From an uncultured Acetobacteraceae bacterium (lineage in GTDB: Bacteria; Pseudomonadota; Alphaproteobacteria; Acetobacterales; Acetobacteraceae): a stretch of DNA of 64,000 bases. A program made the translations under genes and the position numbers. Below are positions 44,702 to 55,724 of the stretch, in pieces (position 1 is the first letter of the stretch; each line of letters starts with the position of its first letter). The notes beneath the pieces were generated by a model. It was given only the letters and a program-made list of their open reading frames with translations, made no database searches and was not told where the DNA came from. The stretch covers positions 20,968-84,967 of the forward strand of contig CAIXDS010000199.1 of assembly GCA_903918195.1 (NCBI GenBank), given 5' to 3'.

Positions 44702-46861
44702 ATGACCGCTCTGGGATTCGACCGCCGTCGCTTCCTGGGCACCGCCACCGCCATCGCCGGAGCTTATTGTCTCGGCTGGTCCATCCCCGCTCGCGCCGCT
44801 GCAGCGGCCGAGGGAGGCCGCGAACTGGGCATCTGGGTCGTCATCGAGCCGGACGACACCGCCGTCATTCGCATCGCCCGCTCCGAAATGGGCCAGGGTA
44901 CACTCACCGGCCTCGCCCAGCTCGTCGCCGAGGAGCTGGAGGCCGACTGGGCGAAGCTGCGCGCCGAATACATTTCTCCCGACGAGAATCTGGCTCGCCA
45001 GCACGCCTGGGGCGATATGTCCACCGGGGGCAGCCGCGGCCTGCGCGGCTCGGTCGATTATGTCCGCCAGGGTGGGGCAGCCGCCCGCAGTATGCTGGTG
45101 CAGGCCGCCGCCGCGCGCTGGAGCGTCCCGGCGGCGGAATGCCAGGCGGAGAACAGCCGCGTCCTGCATGGGCGAAGCGGGCGCAGCCTCGGCTATGGCA
45201 CGCTGGCCGCCGACGCCGCCGCGCTGCCGGTGCCCGAGAGCGTAACGCTGAAATCGCCCGCGCAGTGGAAGCTGATCGGCAAGGCGGTCGCGCGGCTGGA
45301 CACGCCGCCCAAGCTCGAGGGCTCGCTGGTCTATGCCAGCGACGTACGGTTGCCCGGCATGCTGAACGCCGCCATTGCGCAGTGCCCGGTGTTCGGCGGC
45401 AAGCTGGTGTCGTTTGACGCCGCCGCCCTGTCCGCCATGCCGGGCGTGCGCCATGTCGTCGCGGTTGATGACAATTCGGTCGCCGTGGTCGCCGACACAT
45501 GGTGGCAGGCCAGGACCGCACTGGACCGGTTGCCGATCGTCTGGGACGAGGGCGCCAACGCCACAGTGTCCAGCGCCGATATCGACGCCTGGCTGCGGGA
45601 GGGCCTGACGGCCGCGCAGGCGGCGCTCGGCCAGCGTCAGGGCGACGTGGCGGCCGGTCTGGCCGGCGCGGCGACGCGCATCGAGGCGGTGTACAGCACT
45701 CCCTTCCTCAGCCACGCCACCATGGAGCCGATGAACGCCACCGCGCTGTTCACCGGCAACGCCCTGGAGGTGTGGGTGGCCTCGCAGAACGGCGACGCCG
45801 CGCTTGCCGCCGCGGCCGAGGCGGCGGGGCTCGATCCGTCGCAGGTGAAGGTGCACAAGCATCATCTCGGTGGCGGCTTCGGACGGCGCGGCCAACAGGA
45901 TTATGTCCGTCAGGCGGTGCTGATCGCCCGGCAGATCCCCGGCCGCCCGGTCAAGTTGCTCTGGAGCCGCGAGGAAGACACGCGGCACGATTTCTACCGC
46001 CCCGCCACCCAGTGCCGCCTGCAGGGCGGGCTGGACGCAAACGGCGATCTGGTGGCGCTGCATGCGCGCCTCTCCGGCCCGTCCATCCTCGCCAGCCTCG
46101 CCCCTGCGCGCCTGGCCGGCGGCGTGGACAAGGTCGCGTTTCAGGGCTGGCTGGCGGAGGAGTTCGGCTACCGCTCCATTCCCAACCTGCTGATCGACCA
46201 CGCGGTGCGCAACACCCACGTGCCGGTGGGTTTCTGGCGCGGCGTCAATACCAACCAGAACACCATCTTCATGGAGTGCTTCATCGACGAGCTGGCCGAC
46301 GCGGCCGGCCGCGACAAGCTGGAGTTCCGCCGCAGCCTGCTGGCGCGTTCGCCCAAACATCTGGCCGTGCTCGAAGCGGTGGCCGAGCGGGCGGGCTGGG
46401 GCACGCCGGCGCCGCCCGGCGTGTTCCGCGGCCTTGCCCAGAATTGCTGCTTCGGCAGCTACGTCGCGGCGGTGGCCGAGGTTTCGGTGGCGGACGACGG
46501 CAAGCTGACGATCCACCGCATCGTCGCCGGCACCGACCCGGGCCATGCAGTCAACCCCGACCAGATCGCCGCCCAGGTAGAAGGCAGCTTCGTCTATGGG
46601 CTGTCGGCGCTGCTGTATTCCGAGAACACGGTGAAGGACGGCCGGATTGTCGAGGGCAATTTCGACACCTACCAGGTCATGCGGCTGGCCGACATGCCGA
46701 AGGTGGAGACCGTGCTGGTGCCCTCGGGCGGGTTCTGGGGCGGCGTCGGCGAGCCGACGATCGCGGTGGCGGCGCCGGCGGTGCTGAACGCGATCGCCGC
46801 CGCGACCGGAAGACGGGTCCGGCGGTTGCCGTTGAAGGACCAGGATTTGCGGCTTGGATGA
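44702..46861 (+). CDS. Molybdopterin subunit of a xanthine-dehydrogenase-family enzyme (IorB-like)
   Basis: A 719-residue Mo subunit with a Tat signal (DRRRFLGTATAIAGAYCLGW). IARSEMGQGTLTGLAQLVAE, HHLGGGFGRRGQQDYVRQAV and VPVGFWRGVNTNQNTIFMEC are IorB marks. The catalytic Glu is in GGFWGGVGEPTIAVAAPAVL. Exported to the periplasm with its 2Fe-2S partner. Periplasmic pairs of this kind oxidise N-heterocycles or aldehydes, often with a c-type cytochrome subunit, which is absent here. Confidence 0.92.
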   Translation: MTALGFDRRRFLGTATAIAGAYCLGWSIPARAAAAAEGGRELGIWVVIEPDDTAVIRIARSEMGQGTLTGLAQLVAEELEADWAKLRAEYISPDENLARQHAWGDMSTGGSRGLRGSVDYVRQGGAAARSMLVQAAAARWSVPAAECQAENSRVLHGRSGRSLGYGTLAADAAALPVPESVTLKSPAQWKLIGKAVARLDTPPKLEGSLVYASDVRLPGMLNAAIAQCPVFGGKLVSFDAAALSAMPGVRHVVAVDDNSVAVVADTWWQARTALDRLPIVWDEGANATVSSADIDAWLREGLTAAQAALGQRQGDVAAGLAGAATRIEAVYSTPFLSHATMEPMNATALFTGNALEVWVASQNGDAALAAAAEAAGLDPSQVKVHKHHLGGGFGRRGQQDYVRQAVLIARQIPGRPVKLLWSREEDTRHDFYRPATQCRLQGGLDANGDLVALHARLSGPSILASLAPARLAGGVDKVAFQGWLAEEFGYRSIPNLLIDHAVRNTHVPVGFWRGVNTNQNTIFMECFIDELADAAGRDKLEFRRSLLARSPKHLAVLEAVAERAGWGTPAPPGVFRGLAQNCCFGSYVAAVAEVSVADDGKLTIHRIVAGTDPGHAVNPDQIAAQVEGSFVYGLSALLYSENTVKDGRIVEGNFDTYQVMRLADMPKVETVLVPSGGFWGGVGEPTIAVAAPAVLNAIAAATGRRVRRLPLKDQDLRLG

Positions 46862-47010
46862 GACCGGCCGGGGCCGATGACTGCCGCGCGGCGCCGGGTC
46901 TCGAACATGTGACCAAGGAACGAGGGCGGATTTGCGTGAAGTCCGTTTTCGAACCGGGCAGCGGCGAAATTGTTTGTGTATGGTTAACCGCCTGCTTCGG
47001 TTGGTCGAGC

Positions 47011-47026
47011 TGAAAGCCGGCTTTCA
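47011..47026. promoter_or_regulatory. Perfect 16-bp palindrome
   Basis: TGAAAGCCGGCTTTCA is self-complementary without a loop. It lies 52 bases before the DUF3096 start codon. It could be an operator of that gene or a short terminator of the molybdenum hydroxylase pair. Confidence 0.4.
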
Positions 47027-47077
47027 GTCCCGGCCGTGGCGCAGGCCATCAACCAGACAACAGCAGAGAGGCGCCAG

Positions 47078-47227
47078 ATGCAGATCGATGTCGTGAGCGT
47101 GCAACCAATCATTGCACTCGTGGCCGGAATTCTTATTCTCCTGATCCCACGCCTGCTGAACTTGATTGTTGCCATCTACCTTATTTTCGTCGGTGTCACC
47201 GGGCTGTGGCCGCATTTGCTGCACTGA
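47078..47227 (+). CDS. DUF3096 small membrane protein
   Basis: A 49-residue hydrophobic protein: MQIDVVSVQPIIALVAGILI, then LLIPRLLNLIVAIYLIFVGV and a short tail. This matches DUF3096, a family of tiny two-helix membrane proteins. An AGAG-containing ribosome binding site lies upstream. A longer start at 47036 is possible but adds non-family residues. Function unknown. Confidence 0.82.
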   Translation: MQIDVVSVQPIIALVAGILILLIPRLLNLIVAIYLIFVGVTGLWPHLLH

Positions 47228-47388
47228 GGGTGCTTCCGTCCTGACCGGCCGTCATTCCGGCGCGGACACGGGGCAGGACGATATGTCCTTGCCCCGATTG
47301 CCTGCCGGCTGATGGACGCCCCGTTCAGGCGACCATCCCGGCAGGAAGCCGATCCGGCGTCAACTCGTTGTCATCATGAAGGTTTACC

Positions 47389-47568
47389 ATGTCCACGATC
47401 CTGCTCATCATCCTGCTGATCGTGCTGTTCGGCGGCGGCGGCGGCTATTACGGGTACAATCGCTATGGAACGCGCGGACTCGGGGGCGTCCTTGGTCTCC
47501 TGCTCACGATCCTGATCGTTCTTTGGCTGGTCGGTGCGCTCGAAAGCGTCGCCTTCCACCGCTACTGA
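47389..47568 (+). CDS. DUF3309-like small membrane protein
   Basis: A 59-residue protein with two hydrophobic helices, MSTILLIILLIVLFGGG and GLLLTILIVLWLVGAL, linked by a Gly/Tyr/Arg turn (YYGYNRYGTRGLG). This is the DUF3309 layout, a family of tiny inner-membrane proteins of unknown role. It has a clear ATG and stop. Confidence 0.78.
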   Translation: MSTILLIILLIVLFGGGGGYYGYNRYGTRGLGGVLGLLLTILIVLWLVGALESVAFHRY

Positions 47569-47927
47569 CTCTGACAGCCTCCACGGTTTGATCGTGCCAA
47601 TGTCGCCGGCGAGGGGGCGGGCACGAACATCATCACGGGTTCGCTTTGCCGCAGGTTGATACCGGGCTTGCGGTAAGTGTCCGGTCTGTTGACGCCGCTG
47701 TCCGGCAACCGGACGGCAAAACCGCCCGGCAGGGGCGGGAATGGCCCGAATTCCGTCGCCGCCGGCATGGCACGCCGTTTGCGGTTCCAGGCCCACGGTC
47801 TGGCGCATGATCGGGCCAAGGCCGCTGCTTGCCACTCCCGGGTGTCGGGGGCAAAGCGTGCTTGGTATCACAGCGTCCGCCCCCATGTTCGGGCGAACCC
47901 GGACGGCAACAGGCGGAGTTTGACGGC
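47569..47927. other. Intergenic region ahead of the RND efflux operon
   Basis: About 360 bases without a gene. It contains a sigma-54-like element at 47768–47784 and several short GC-rich inverted repeats (for example around 47690–47720). No regulator gene of the TetR or MarR kind lies nearby. Confidence 0.5.
47768..47784 (+). promoter_or_regulatory. Sigma-54-like promoter candidate upstream of the efflux operon
   Basis: TGGCACGCCGTTTGCGG shows TGGCAC-N5-TTGC with correctly spaced -24 GG and -12 GC. It lies about 145 bases before the mdtA-like start. A chance match is possible in DNA of this composition. Confidence 0.35.
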
Positions 47928-49295
47928 ATGGATAATCGCGTCGACCGGACGGCACCGGCGGTCGAACCGGCGCCGCTGTCGCGTGATGTCCCCGCCACCC
48001 GCCACTCGCGCTGGCGCGGCCGGCTGATCCTGGCCGTGCTGATCGCCGCCGGCCTGGGGGCCGGCTGGTACTGGTGGACCCGGCCGGCGGCACCGACGGC
48101 CGGGCGCAGCGGCGCCGGGCGGAGTTCGCAACTGCCGCCGCAGCCGGTCGGCGCCGCGACCATCGACAAGGGCGATATCCGCATCGTGCTGAACGAGCTG
48201 GGCACGGTGACCTCGCTCGACACGGTCACGGTGCAAACCCAGATCAACGGCCAGCTGACCGAGGTCGCGTTCCAGGAAGGCCAGCTGGTCAAGAAGGGCG
48301 ACTTCCTGGCGCAGATCGATCCGCGGCCGTATCAGGTGGCGCTGGAACAGGCGCAGGGCCAGCTTGCGCATGACCAGGGGCTGCTGCAGCAGGCGCAGAC
48401 CGACCTGAAACGCTACCAGACGCTGGGGCGGCAGGATTCGATCGCCCAGCAACAGGTGGACGACCAGCGCTTCCTGGTGGCGCAATACACGGGCTCAGTG
48501 CAGACCGACCAGGGCGCGGTGGACAGCGCCAAACTCAACCTGGTCTATTGCCACATCGTTTCGCCGATCGACGGGCAGATCGGGCTGCGCCAGGTCGATC
48601 CCGGCAATTATGTGCAGACCAGCACCGCCAGCGGCCTAGTGGTGATCACCCAGATGCAGCCGATCTCGGTGGTGTTCGCGGTGCCGGAAGATAACCTGCC
48701 CGACATCGTGCAGCGGGTGCGCGCCGGCGCCACGCTGAGCGTGGAGGCCTATGACCGGGCCAATGTGCGGCGGCTCGCCACCGGGCAACTGGCGACGCTG
48801 GACAACCAGATCGACACCACCACCGGCACGATCAAGCTGCGGGCCCTATTCGCCAATCCGGATGGGCTGCTGTACCCGAACCAGTTCGTCAACGCCCGGC
48901 TGCTGGTGGATACGCTGCACGACACCGTCCGGGTGCCGGTGCCGGCGGTGCAGCGCGGCGAGCCGGGCACCTATGTGTATGTGATCACCTCGGACAACAC
49001 CGTGTCGGTGCGTCCGGTGAAGCTCGGGCCGACCGATGGCGGCTATATGGCGGTGCTGTCGGGGCTGCAGCCCGGCGAGCGGGTGGTGACCGATGGCACC
49101 GACCGGCTGCGCGACGGCGCCGCCGTGACTGCGCCGGCTCCGGGAGAGGCACCGGTCCTGCGACGCGGTCAGTCAGGTCAGTCAGGTCAGTCAGGTCAGC
49201 CTGGGCAGTCAGGTCAGCCTGGGCAGGCGCCCGCCGAACCGGGGCAACGCCCGGATGGCCAGCACGGCCAGCGCCATCAACAGCCGGCACCATGA
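47928..49295 (+). CDS. mdtA: RND efflux periplasmic adaptor (MdtA type)
   Basis: A 455-residue membrane-fusion protein. An N-terminal anchor helix (RLILAVLIAAGLGAGWYWW) is followed by the barrel-sandwich segment VQTQINGQLTEVAFQEGQLV, a coiled-coil hairpin rich in Gln (residues about 130–210), FVNARLLVDTLHDTVRVPVP and GLQPGERVVTDGTDRL. The C-terminal 40 residues are GQS/GQP repeats coded by a 9-bp tandem repeat. First gene of adaptor–permease–permease–channel. Confidence 0.94.
   Translation: MDNRVDRTAPAVEPAPLSRDVPATRHSRWRGRLILAVLIAAGLGAGWYWWTRPAAPTAGRSGAGRSSQLPPQPVGAATIDKGDIRIVLNELGTVTSLDTVTVQTQINGQLTEVAFQEGQLVKKGDFLAQIDPRPYQVALEQAQGQLAHDQGLLQQAQTDLKRYQTLGRQDSIAQQQVDDQRFLVAQYTGSVQTDQGAVDSAKLNLVYCHIVSPIDGQIGLRQVDPGNYVQTSTASGLVVITQMQPISVVFAVPEDNLPDIVQRVRAGATLSVEAYDRANVRRLATGQLATLDNQIDTTTGTIKLRALFANPDGLLYPNQFVNARLLVDTLHDTVRVPVPAVQRGEPGTYVYVITSDNTVSVRPVKLGPTDGGYMAVLSGLQPGERVVTDGTDRLRDGAAVTAPAPGEAPVLRRGQSGQSGQSGQPGQSGQPGQAPAEPGQRPDGQHGQRHQQPAP
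49167..49226 (+). repeat. 9-bp tandem repeat inside mdtA C-terminus
   Basis: GGTCAGTCA-type units repeat about six to seven times with some AGCCTGGGC variants. They encode a run of Gly-Gln-Ser and Gly-Gln-Pro triplets in the tail. Being in frame with 9-bp units, copy number changes would keep the protein intact. Confidence 0.75.
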
Positions 49296-49329
49296 TCCGC
49301 GTCCGCCGGCCTGACCGCGGACGCGCCGC

Positions 49330-52300
49330 ATGAACCCGTCACGTCCCTTTATCCTGCGGCCGGTCGCAACCACGCTGCTGATGGCCGCGATCCTGCTGGT
49401 CGGCATTGTCGCCTACCGCTTCCTGCCGATCTCCGCCCTGCCGCAGGTCGATTACCCGACCATCCAGGTGCAGACCTTCTATCCGGGCGCCAGTCCGGAA
49501 GTGATGACCTCATCGGTCACCTCGCCGCTGGAGGTGCAGTTCGGCCAGATGCCGAGCCTGAACCAGATGTTCTCGACCAGTTCGGCCGGGGCATCGGTCA
49601 TCACCTTGCAGTTCGGGCTGGATATCAGCCTCGATATCGCCGAGCAGGAGGTGCAGGCGGCAATCAACGCGGCGGGCAACCTGCTGCCGTCGGACCTGCC
49701 GGCGCCACCGATCTATGCCAAGGTCAATCCGGCCGACGCGCCGGTGCTGACGCTGGCCCTGACCTCCAAAACGCTGCCGCTGACCCAGGTCGAGGATCTG
49801 GGGAACACCCGGCTGGCGCAGAAAATCTCCCAGCTTCCCGGTGTGGGACTGGTCAGCATCAGCGGCGGGCAGCGGCCGGCGGTGCGGGTGCAGGTCAACC
49901 CGCGCGCGCTCGCCGCCTACGGGCTGAACATCGACGATCTGCGCACCACGCTCGGCAATGCCAACGTCAATACGCCGAAGGGCAATTTCGACGGCCCGGC
50001 GCAGGCGTCCACCATCAATGCCAATGACCAGATCACCGACCCGAAGGATTATCTCAGCCTGGTGATCGCCTACCGCAACGGCGCGCCGGTGAAGCTGAAG
50101 GACGTGGCGAGCGTGGTCAGCGGCGCCGAGAACACCAAGCTCGGCGCCTGGGCCAATACCACGCCGGCGGTGATCCTGAACGTGCAGCGCCAGCCCGGCG
50201 CCAACGTCATCGCGGTCACCGACACCATCAAGCAGCTGTTGCCGCAACTGCAAGCCACCCTGCCGGACGCGGTGGATGTCGCGGTGCTGACCGACCGCAC
50301 CGCCACCATCCGCGCCTCGGTGGCCGATGTCGAGTTCGAGCTGGGGCTGGCGGTGGCGTTGGTCGTGCTGGTGATCTTCCTGTTCCTGCGCAACCTGCCG
50401 GCGACGATCATTCCCAGCCTGTCGGTGCCGCTGTCGCTGGTCGGCACGCTCGCGGCGATGTACCTGCTGGGGTTCAGCCTGGATAACCTGTCGCTGATGG
50501 CGCTGACCATCTCCACCGGCTTCGTGGTCGATGACGCCATCGTCATGATCGAGAACATCGCCCGCTATGTCGAGGCCGGCGAGGCGCCGCTGGACGCGGC
50601 GCTGAAAGGCAGCGCGCAGATCGGCTTCACCATCATTTCGCTTACCGTTTCGCTGATCGCGGTGCTGATTCCGCTGCTGTTCATGGGCGACGTGGTCGGA
50701 AGGCTGTTCCATGAGTTCGCTATCACCCTGTCGGTGACCATCGTCATTTCCGCCGTGGTGTCGCTGACCCTGGTGCCGATGCTGTGCGCCCGCCTGCTGC
50801 ACCACCGCCAGGACGCCGAACGCAGCCGCTTCGATCTGGCGGCGGAACGCGGCTTCAACTGGGTGATCGGCCGCTACGACCGGGCATTGAATGTGGTGCT
50901 GGACCACCAGGGCGTGACCCTGGCCATCGCGCTCGCCACCATGGCGGTGACGGTGTGGCTGTATGTGATCGTGCCGAAGGGGTTCTTTCCGGTGCAGGAT
51001 GCCGGGTTGATCCAGGGCATCTCGGTCGCCGGCCAGACCACGTCGTACGGCGCCATGGCGCAGCATCAGCAGGCGCTGGCCGCGGCGATCCTGCAGGACC
51101 CCGACGTGGTCAGCGTGAGTTCGTTCATCGGCGTGGACGGCAGCAACACCACCCTGAACAGCGGCCGCTTCCTGATCAACCTGAAGGCGAAGAACGAACG
51201 CCGCCTGAATGCGACCGAAATCGGCCGCCGCCTGCAGCAGGAAACCGCTTCGGTCCCCGGCGTGTCGCTGTATCTGCAGCCGGTGCAGGATTTGACGATC
51301 GACGCCGCGATCAGCCGCACCCAGTACCAGTTCGTGCTGGAAAACCCGAACCTGTCGGCGTTCAACACCTGGGTGCCGAAACTGCTGGAACGGCTGCAGC
51401 AATCGCCCGACCTGGCGAATGTCGCCAGCGACCTGCAGCAGCAAGGGCTGACGGTGAACGTCGTAATCGACCGCGAAACCGCGGCGCGCTTCGGCATTAC
51501 CCCGGCGACGGTGGACAACGCGCTGTACGATCTGTTCGGTCAGCGTATCATCTCAACCATCTACACCCAGTCCAACCAGTACCGCGTGATTATGGAGGCC
51601 GATCCGGCGCTGCAGACCTCGCTGGAGGCACTGTCGGCGATCCGTCTGCCGAGTGCCGCCTCCACCACCGGACAGGTGCCGCTATCGGCCATCGTCCGGC
51701 TGGAGGAGAAGCCCGGACCATTGCAGATCAGCCATCTCGGCCAGTTCCCGGCAACGACGATCTCGTTCGATACGGATGCGGGATCGTCGCTGGGGGCTGC
51801 CGTCACCGCCATCCGCGCGGCGGCGCAGGAGATCGGCCTGCCGGAAAGTTTTGTCGTCGCCTTCCAGGGGGCGGCGCAGGCGTTGCAGGCGTCGCTGTCG
51901 AACGAGCTGTTCCTGGTGCTGGCGGCAATCGTCACCGTCTACATCGTGCTGGGGGTGCTGTACGAAAGCTTCATCCATCCGGTGACCATCCTGTCCACCC
52001 TCCCCTCGGCCGGCGCCGGCGCGCTGGTGGCGCTGCTGATCGCCGGTGACGACATCGACGTGATTTCGATCATCGGCATCATCCTGCTGATCGGCATCGT
52101 CAAGAAGAACGCGATCATGATGATCGACTTCGCGCTGGACGCCGAGCGCACGGAAGGCAAGGCGCCGCGGGCGGCGATCCATCAGGCCTGCCTGCTGCGC
52201 TTCCGCCCGATCCTGATGACCACGATGGCCGCCCTGCTGGCCGCGCTGCCGCTGATGCTGGGCAACGGCACCGGTTCGGAACTGCGCCGGCCGCTAGGGG

Positions 52301-52434
52301 TGGCGATCGTCGGCGGCCTGATCGTCAGCCAGGTGCTGACGTTGTTCACCACGCCGGTGATCTATCTGATGTTCGACCGGCTGGCGGCGCGGCTGTCCGG
52401 TAAAGGTCTCGTCACCGATAAGGCGCCGACGTGA
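49330..52434 (+). CDS. mdtB: RND efflux permease (MdtB type)
   Basis: A 1034-residue trimeric proton-driven drug exporter. It begins [20 protein letters not shown] and has twelve transmembrane helices with two large periplasmic loops. TM4 holds the proton-relay Asp pair in [40 protein letters not shown] and the late [17 protein letters not shown] are family marks. It overlaps the next permease by 4 bases (GTGA). MdtB and MdtC form a heterotrimer in E. coli, likely here too. Confidence 0.95.
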   Translation: MNPSRPFILRPVATTLLMAAILLVGIVAYRFLPISALPQVDYPTIQVQTFYPGASPEVMTSSVTSPLEVQFGQMPSLNQMFSTSSAGASVITLQFGLDISLDIAEQEVQAAINAAGNLLPSDLPAPPIYAKVNPADAPVLTLALTSKTLPLTQVEDLGNTRLAQKISQLPGVGLVSISGGQRPAVRVQVNPRALAAYGLNIDDLRTTLGNANVNTPKGNFDGPAQASTINANDQITDPKDYLSLVIAYRNGAPVKLKDVASVVSGAENTKLGAWANTTPAVILNVQRQPGANVIAVTDTIKQLLPQLQATLPDAVDVAVLTDRTATIRASVADVEFELGLAVALVVLVIFLFLRNLPATIIPSLSVPLSLVGTLAAMYLLGFSLDNLSLMALTISTGFVVDDAIVMIENIARYVEAGEAPLDAALKGSAQIGFTIISLTVSLIAVLIPLLFMGDVVGRLFHEFAITLSVTIVISAVVSLTLVPMLCARLLHHRQDAERSRFDLAAERGFNWVIGRYDRALNVVLDHQGVTLAIALATMAVTVWLYVIVPKGFFPVQDAGLIQGISVAGQTTSYGAMAQHQQALAAAILQDPDVVSVSSFIGVDGSNTTLNSGRFLINLKAKNERRLNATEIGRRLQQETASVPGVSLYLQPVQDLTIDAAISRTQYQFVLENPNLSAFNTWVPKLLERLQQSPDLANVASDLQQQGLTVNVVIDRETAARFGITPATVDNALYDLFGQRIISTIYTQSNQYRVIMEADPALQTSLEALSAIRLPSAASTTGQVPLSAIVRLEEKPGPLQISHLGQFPATTISFDTDAGSSLGAAVTAIRAAAQEIGLPESFVVAFQGAAQALQASLSNELFLVLAAIVTVYIVLGVLYESFIHPVTILSTLPSAGAGALVALLIAGDDIDVISIIGIILLIGIVKKNAIMMIDFALDAERTEGKAPRAAIHQACLLRFRPILMTTMAALLAALPLMLGNGTGSELRRPLGVAIVGGLIVSQVLTLFTTPVIYLMFDRLAARLSGKGLVTDKAPT

Positions 52435-55400
52435 ACATCTCGGCCCCGTTCATCGGCCGGCCGGTCGCCACCACGCTGTTGACCATCGGCATTGCGCTCG
52501 CCGGCATCTTCGCCTTTTTCAAGCTGCCGGTCTCGCCGCTGCCGCAGGTCGATTTTCCGACCATTTCGGTGCAGGCGCAGTTGCCCGGCGCCAGCCCTGA
52601 TACGGTGGCGACCAGTGTCGCCGGCCCGCTGGAGCGCCATCTCGGGCAGATCGCCGACGTGACCGAGATGACCTCGACCAGCTCGGTCGGGCAGGCGCGC
52701 GTGGTTCTGCAGTTCGGGCTGGATCGCGACATCAACGGGGCGGCGCGCGACGTGCAGGCGGCGATCAACGCCGCCCGCGCCGACCTGCCGACCAGCCTGC
52801 GCAGCAACCCGACCTACCGCAAGGTGAACCCGGCCGATGCGCCGATCCTGATCCTGGCGCTGACATCGAAAACGCTGACCCGCGGCCAGATGTACGACGC
52901 CGCCACCAACGTGTTCTCGCAACGCCTGTCGCAGATCAGCGGCATCGGCCAGGTTATCATCGGCGGTTCGGCCTTGCCGGCGGTGCGGGTGGAGCTGAAC
53001 CCGACCGCCTTGTTCAAATACGGCATCGGGCTGGAGGACGTGCGTGCCGCCCTGGCCTCGGCCAATGCCAACAGCCCGAAGGGCGCGATCGAATCCGACG
53101 CGCTGCACTACCAGCTTTACACCAACGACCAGGCCTCGCACGCGGCCGATTACCGGCCGCTGGTGGTGGCTTGGCGCAACGGCGCCGCGGTGCGGCTGTC
53201 GGACGTGGCGGATGTGCAGGACTCGGTTGAAAACCTGCGCAATGCCGGGCTGGCCAACGGCAAGCCCGCGGTGCTGGTGATCCTGTTCCGCCAGCCCGGT
53301 GCCAACATCATCGAGACCGTCGACAGCGTGAAGGCGGCGATCCCGCAGCTCATGGCGGCGATGCCGCGCGACATGGACCTGCTGATCGCCAATGACCGCA
53401 CCACGACGATCCGGGCCAGCCTGCGCGACACCGGGAAGACGCTGCTGATCGCGGTGGTGCTGGTCACGCTGGTGGTGTTCCTGTTCCTGCGCAGCGGCCG
53501 GGCGACCTTGATCCCGGCGATCGCCGTGCCGGTGTCCATCATCGGCACTTTCGGCACGATGTATCTGCTGGGCTACAGCCTGGACAATCTGTCGCTGATG
53601 GCGCTGACGGTGGCCACCGGCTTCGTGGTGGACGATGCGATCGTGGTGCTGGAGAACATCTCGCGCCATATCGAGGCGGGCATGCCCCGCATGCAGGCGG
53701 CGCTGCGCGGGGCGCGCGAAGTGGGCTTTACGGTGATGTCGATCAGTTTTTCGCTCATCGCCGTGTTCCTGCCGATCCTGCTGATGGGCGGCATTGTCGG
53801 GCGGCTGTTCCGCGAGTTCGCCGTCACGCTGTCGCTGGCCATTCTGGTGTCGCTGGCGATCTCGCTCACCACCACGCCGATGATGTGTGCGCTGTTGCTG
53901 CGGCCGAAGGCGGCGAACGCCGGCCCCGCACGACGCACCCTGTTCGACCGGGCGCTGTCGTTCTACGAGCGCAGCCTCGCCTTGGCGCTGCGCCACGGTG
54001 CACTGGTGATGCTGGTGCTGCTGGCGACGGTAGCGCTGAACATCGTGCTGTATATCAATGTGCCGAAGGGCTTCTTCCCGCAGCAGGATACCGGCCGGAT
54101 GATGGGCGGGCTGCAGGCGGATCAGAGCGTCTCGTTTCAGGCGATGCAGCAGAAGCTGACGCAATTGACCGATATCGTGCAGCACGATCCGGCGGTGCAG
54201 AGCGTGGTCGGCTTTACCGGCCAGGGCAGCGGCGGCGGCGGCGGACAGACCAATACCGGCCAGGTTTTCGTCGCCCTGAAGCCGCTGGCGCAGCGCGACG
54301 GGATCGACACGGTGATGACCAGGCTGCGTCGTGAATTGTCGGTGGTGCCGGGGGCGCGGCTGTTCATGACGCCGATCCAGGATATCCGCATCGGCGGAAT
54401 GCAGACCAACGCGGCGTACCAATTCACCTTGCAGGCCGACAACACCGCCCTGCTGTACGAGTGGACGCCGAAGCTGCAGGCGGCACTCGAACGCAACAAG
54501 GTGCTGCGCGATGTCAATTCCAACCAGCAGCAGACGGGGCTGGAAACCGATCTGTTGATCGACCGCGCCACCGCGAGCCGGCTGGGCATCAACGCCAGCC
54601 AGATCGACAATACGTTGTACGACGCGTTCGGCCAGCGGCAGGTGTCCACCATCTACAGCGCGCAGAACCAGTACCATGTGATCATGGAAGTGGAACCGCG
54701 CTACTGGCAGGCGCCGGAGACGTTGAAGGACATTTTCGTCAGCACCTCCGGCGGGCCGGCCAGCGGCACGCAGACCAGCAACGCGGTGATCGGCACGGTC
54801 GCGGCTGGCAAGGCTGCCAGCACTGCGGCCACCGCGGCCAGCATCGCCGGCAGTTCGGCGCGCAATGCGGCGACCAACGCGCTTGCCAACACGGGCAAGG
54901 GCAGCGCCTCCTCCGGCGCGGCCGTCAGCACCAGCAAGGAAACGATGGTGCCGCTGGCCGCCTTCACCCAATACGGCCCGGGCAACACGCCGTTGGCGGT
55001 CAACCATCAGGGGCTGTTTGTCGCTTCCACGATTTCGTTCAACCTCGCCCCCGGAAAATCGCTCAGCGATGCCACCGCGGCGGTAGCGGAGGCGGTCCGC
55101 CAGATCCACATGCCGCCGGGCATCCGCGGCAACTTCCAAGGCACCGCACAGACGTTCCAGCAATCGCTGAACAGCGAGCCGCTGCTGATCGCCGCCGCCC
55201 TGGTCGCCGTGTATATCGTGCTGGGGATTCTGTACGAAAGCTACATCCACCCGATCACCATCCTGTCCACCCTGCCCTCGGCGGGGGTGGGCGCGGTGCT
55301 GGCTCTGCTCATGTTCAACACCGAGTTCAGCATTATCGCCCTGATCGGGGTGATTCTGCTGATCGGTATCGTCAAGAAGAACGCCATCATGATGATCGAC

Positions 55401-55724
55401 TTCGCGCTCGATGCGGAGCGTGTGCACGACATGAGTCCGCGCGATGCGATTTTTCAGGCCTGCCGGCTGCGGTTCCGGCCGATCATGATGACCACGTGTG
55501 CTGCCATGCTGGGGGCGTTGCCGCTGGCGTTGAGCTTCGGCGATGGCGGCGAGTTGCGCCGGCCGTTGGGCATCGCGATTGTCGGCGGGCTGCTGGTGAG
55601 TCAGGTGCTGACGCTCTACACCACGCCGGTGCTGTATCTGTATCTCGACCGTTTCCGCCTGGCGGCTCACCGCCGTTGGCAGCGTGCCTTCCCGCGCTTC
55701 TCCCCCAAGCCGGGAGCAGCCTAA
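52431..55724 (+). CDS. mdtC: RND efflux permease (MdtC type) with low-complexity insertion
   Basis: A 1097-residue partner of the MdtB-type permease, starting with GTG coupled to it. The proton relay [20 protein letters not shown] and [20 protein letters not shown] are conserved. Around residues 771–837 an Ala/Ser/Thr/Gly-rich insertion of about 66 residues interrupts the periplasmic loop between [17 protein letters not shown] and [21 protein letters not shown]. coli MdtC has only a few residues there. The stop overlaps the outer-membrane channel start by one base (TAATG). Confidence 0.95.
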   Translation: MNISAPFIGRPVATTLLTIGIALAGIFAFFKLPVSPLPQVDFPTISVQAQLPGASPDTVATSVAGPLERHLGQIADVTEMTSTSSVGQARVVLQFGLDRDINGAARDVQAAINAARADLPTSLRSNPTYRKVNPADAPILILALTSKTLTRGQMYDAATNVFSQRLSQISGIGQVIIGGSALPAVRVELNPTALFKYGIGLEDVRAALASANANSPKGAIESDALHYQLYTNDQASHAADYRPLVVAWRNGAAVRLSDVADVQDSVENLRNAGLANGKPAVLVILFRQPGANIIETVDSVKAAIPQLMAAMPRDMDLLIANDRTTTIRASLRDTGKTLLIAVVLVTLVVFLFLRSGRATLIPAIAVPVSIIGTFGTMYLLGYSLDNLSLMALTVATGFVVDDAIVVLENISRHIEAGMPRMQAALRGAREVGFTVMSISFSLIAVFLPILLMGGIVGRLFREFAVTLSLAILVSLAISLTTTPMMCALLLRPKAANAGPARRTLFDRALSFYERSLALALRHGALVMLVLLATVALNIVLYINVPKGFFPQQDTGRMMGGLQADQSVSFQAMQQKLTQLTDIVQHDPAVQSVVGFTGQGSGGGGGQTNTGQVFVALKPLAQRDGIDTVMTRLRRELSVVPGARLFMTPIQDIRIGGMQTNAAYQFTLQADNTALLYEWTPKLQAALERNKVLRDVNSNQQQTGLETDLLIDRATASRLGINASQIDNTLYDAFGQRQVSTIYSAQNQYHVIMEVEPRYWQAPETLKDIFVSTSGGPASGTQTSNAVIGTVAAGKAASTAATAASIAGSSARNAATNALANTGKGSASSGAAVSTSKETMVPLAAFTQYGPGNTPLAVNHQGLFVASTISFNLAPGKSLSDATAAVAEAVRQIHMPPGIRGNFQGTAQTFQQSLNSEPLLIAAALVAVYIVLGILYESYIHPITILSTLPSAGVGAVLALLMFNTEFSIIALIGVILLIGIVKKNAIMMIDFALDAERVHDMSPRDAIFQACRLRFRPIMMTTCAAMLGALPLALSFGDGGELRRPLGIAIVGGLLVSQVLTLYTTPVLYLYLDRFRLAAHRRWQRAFPRFSPKPGAA

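Noticed and set aside
49167..49226. CRISPR-like short tandem repeat
   Set aside because: Units are 9 bp without spacers and lie in frame inside the adaptor gene.
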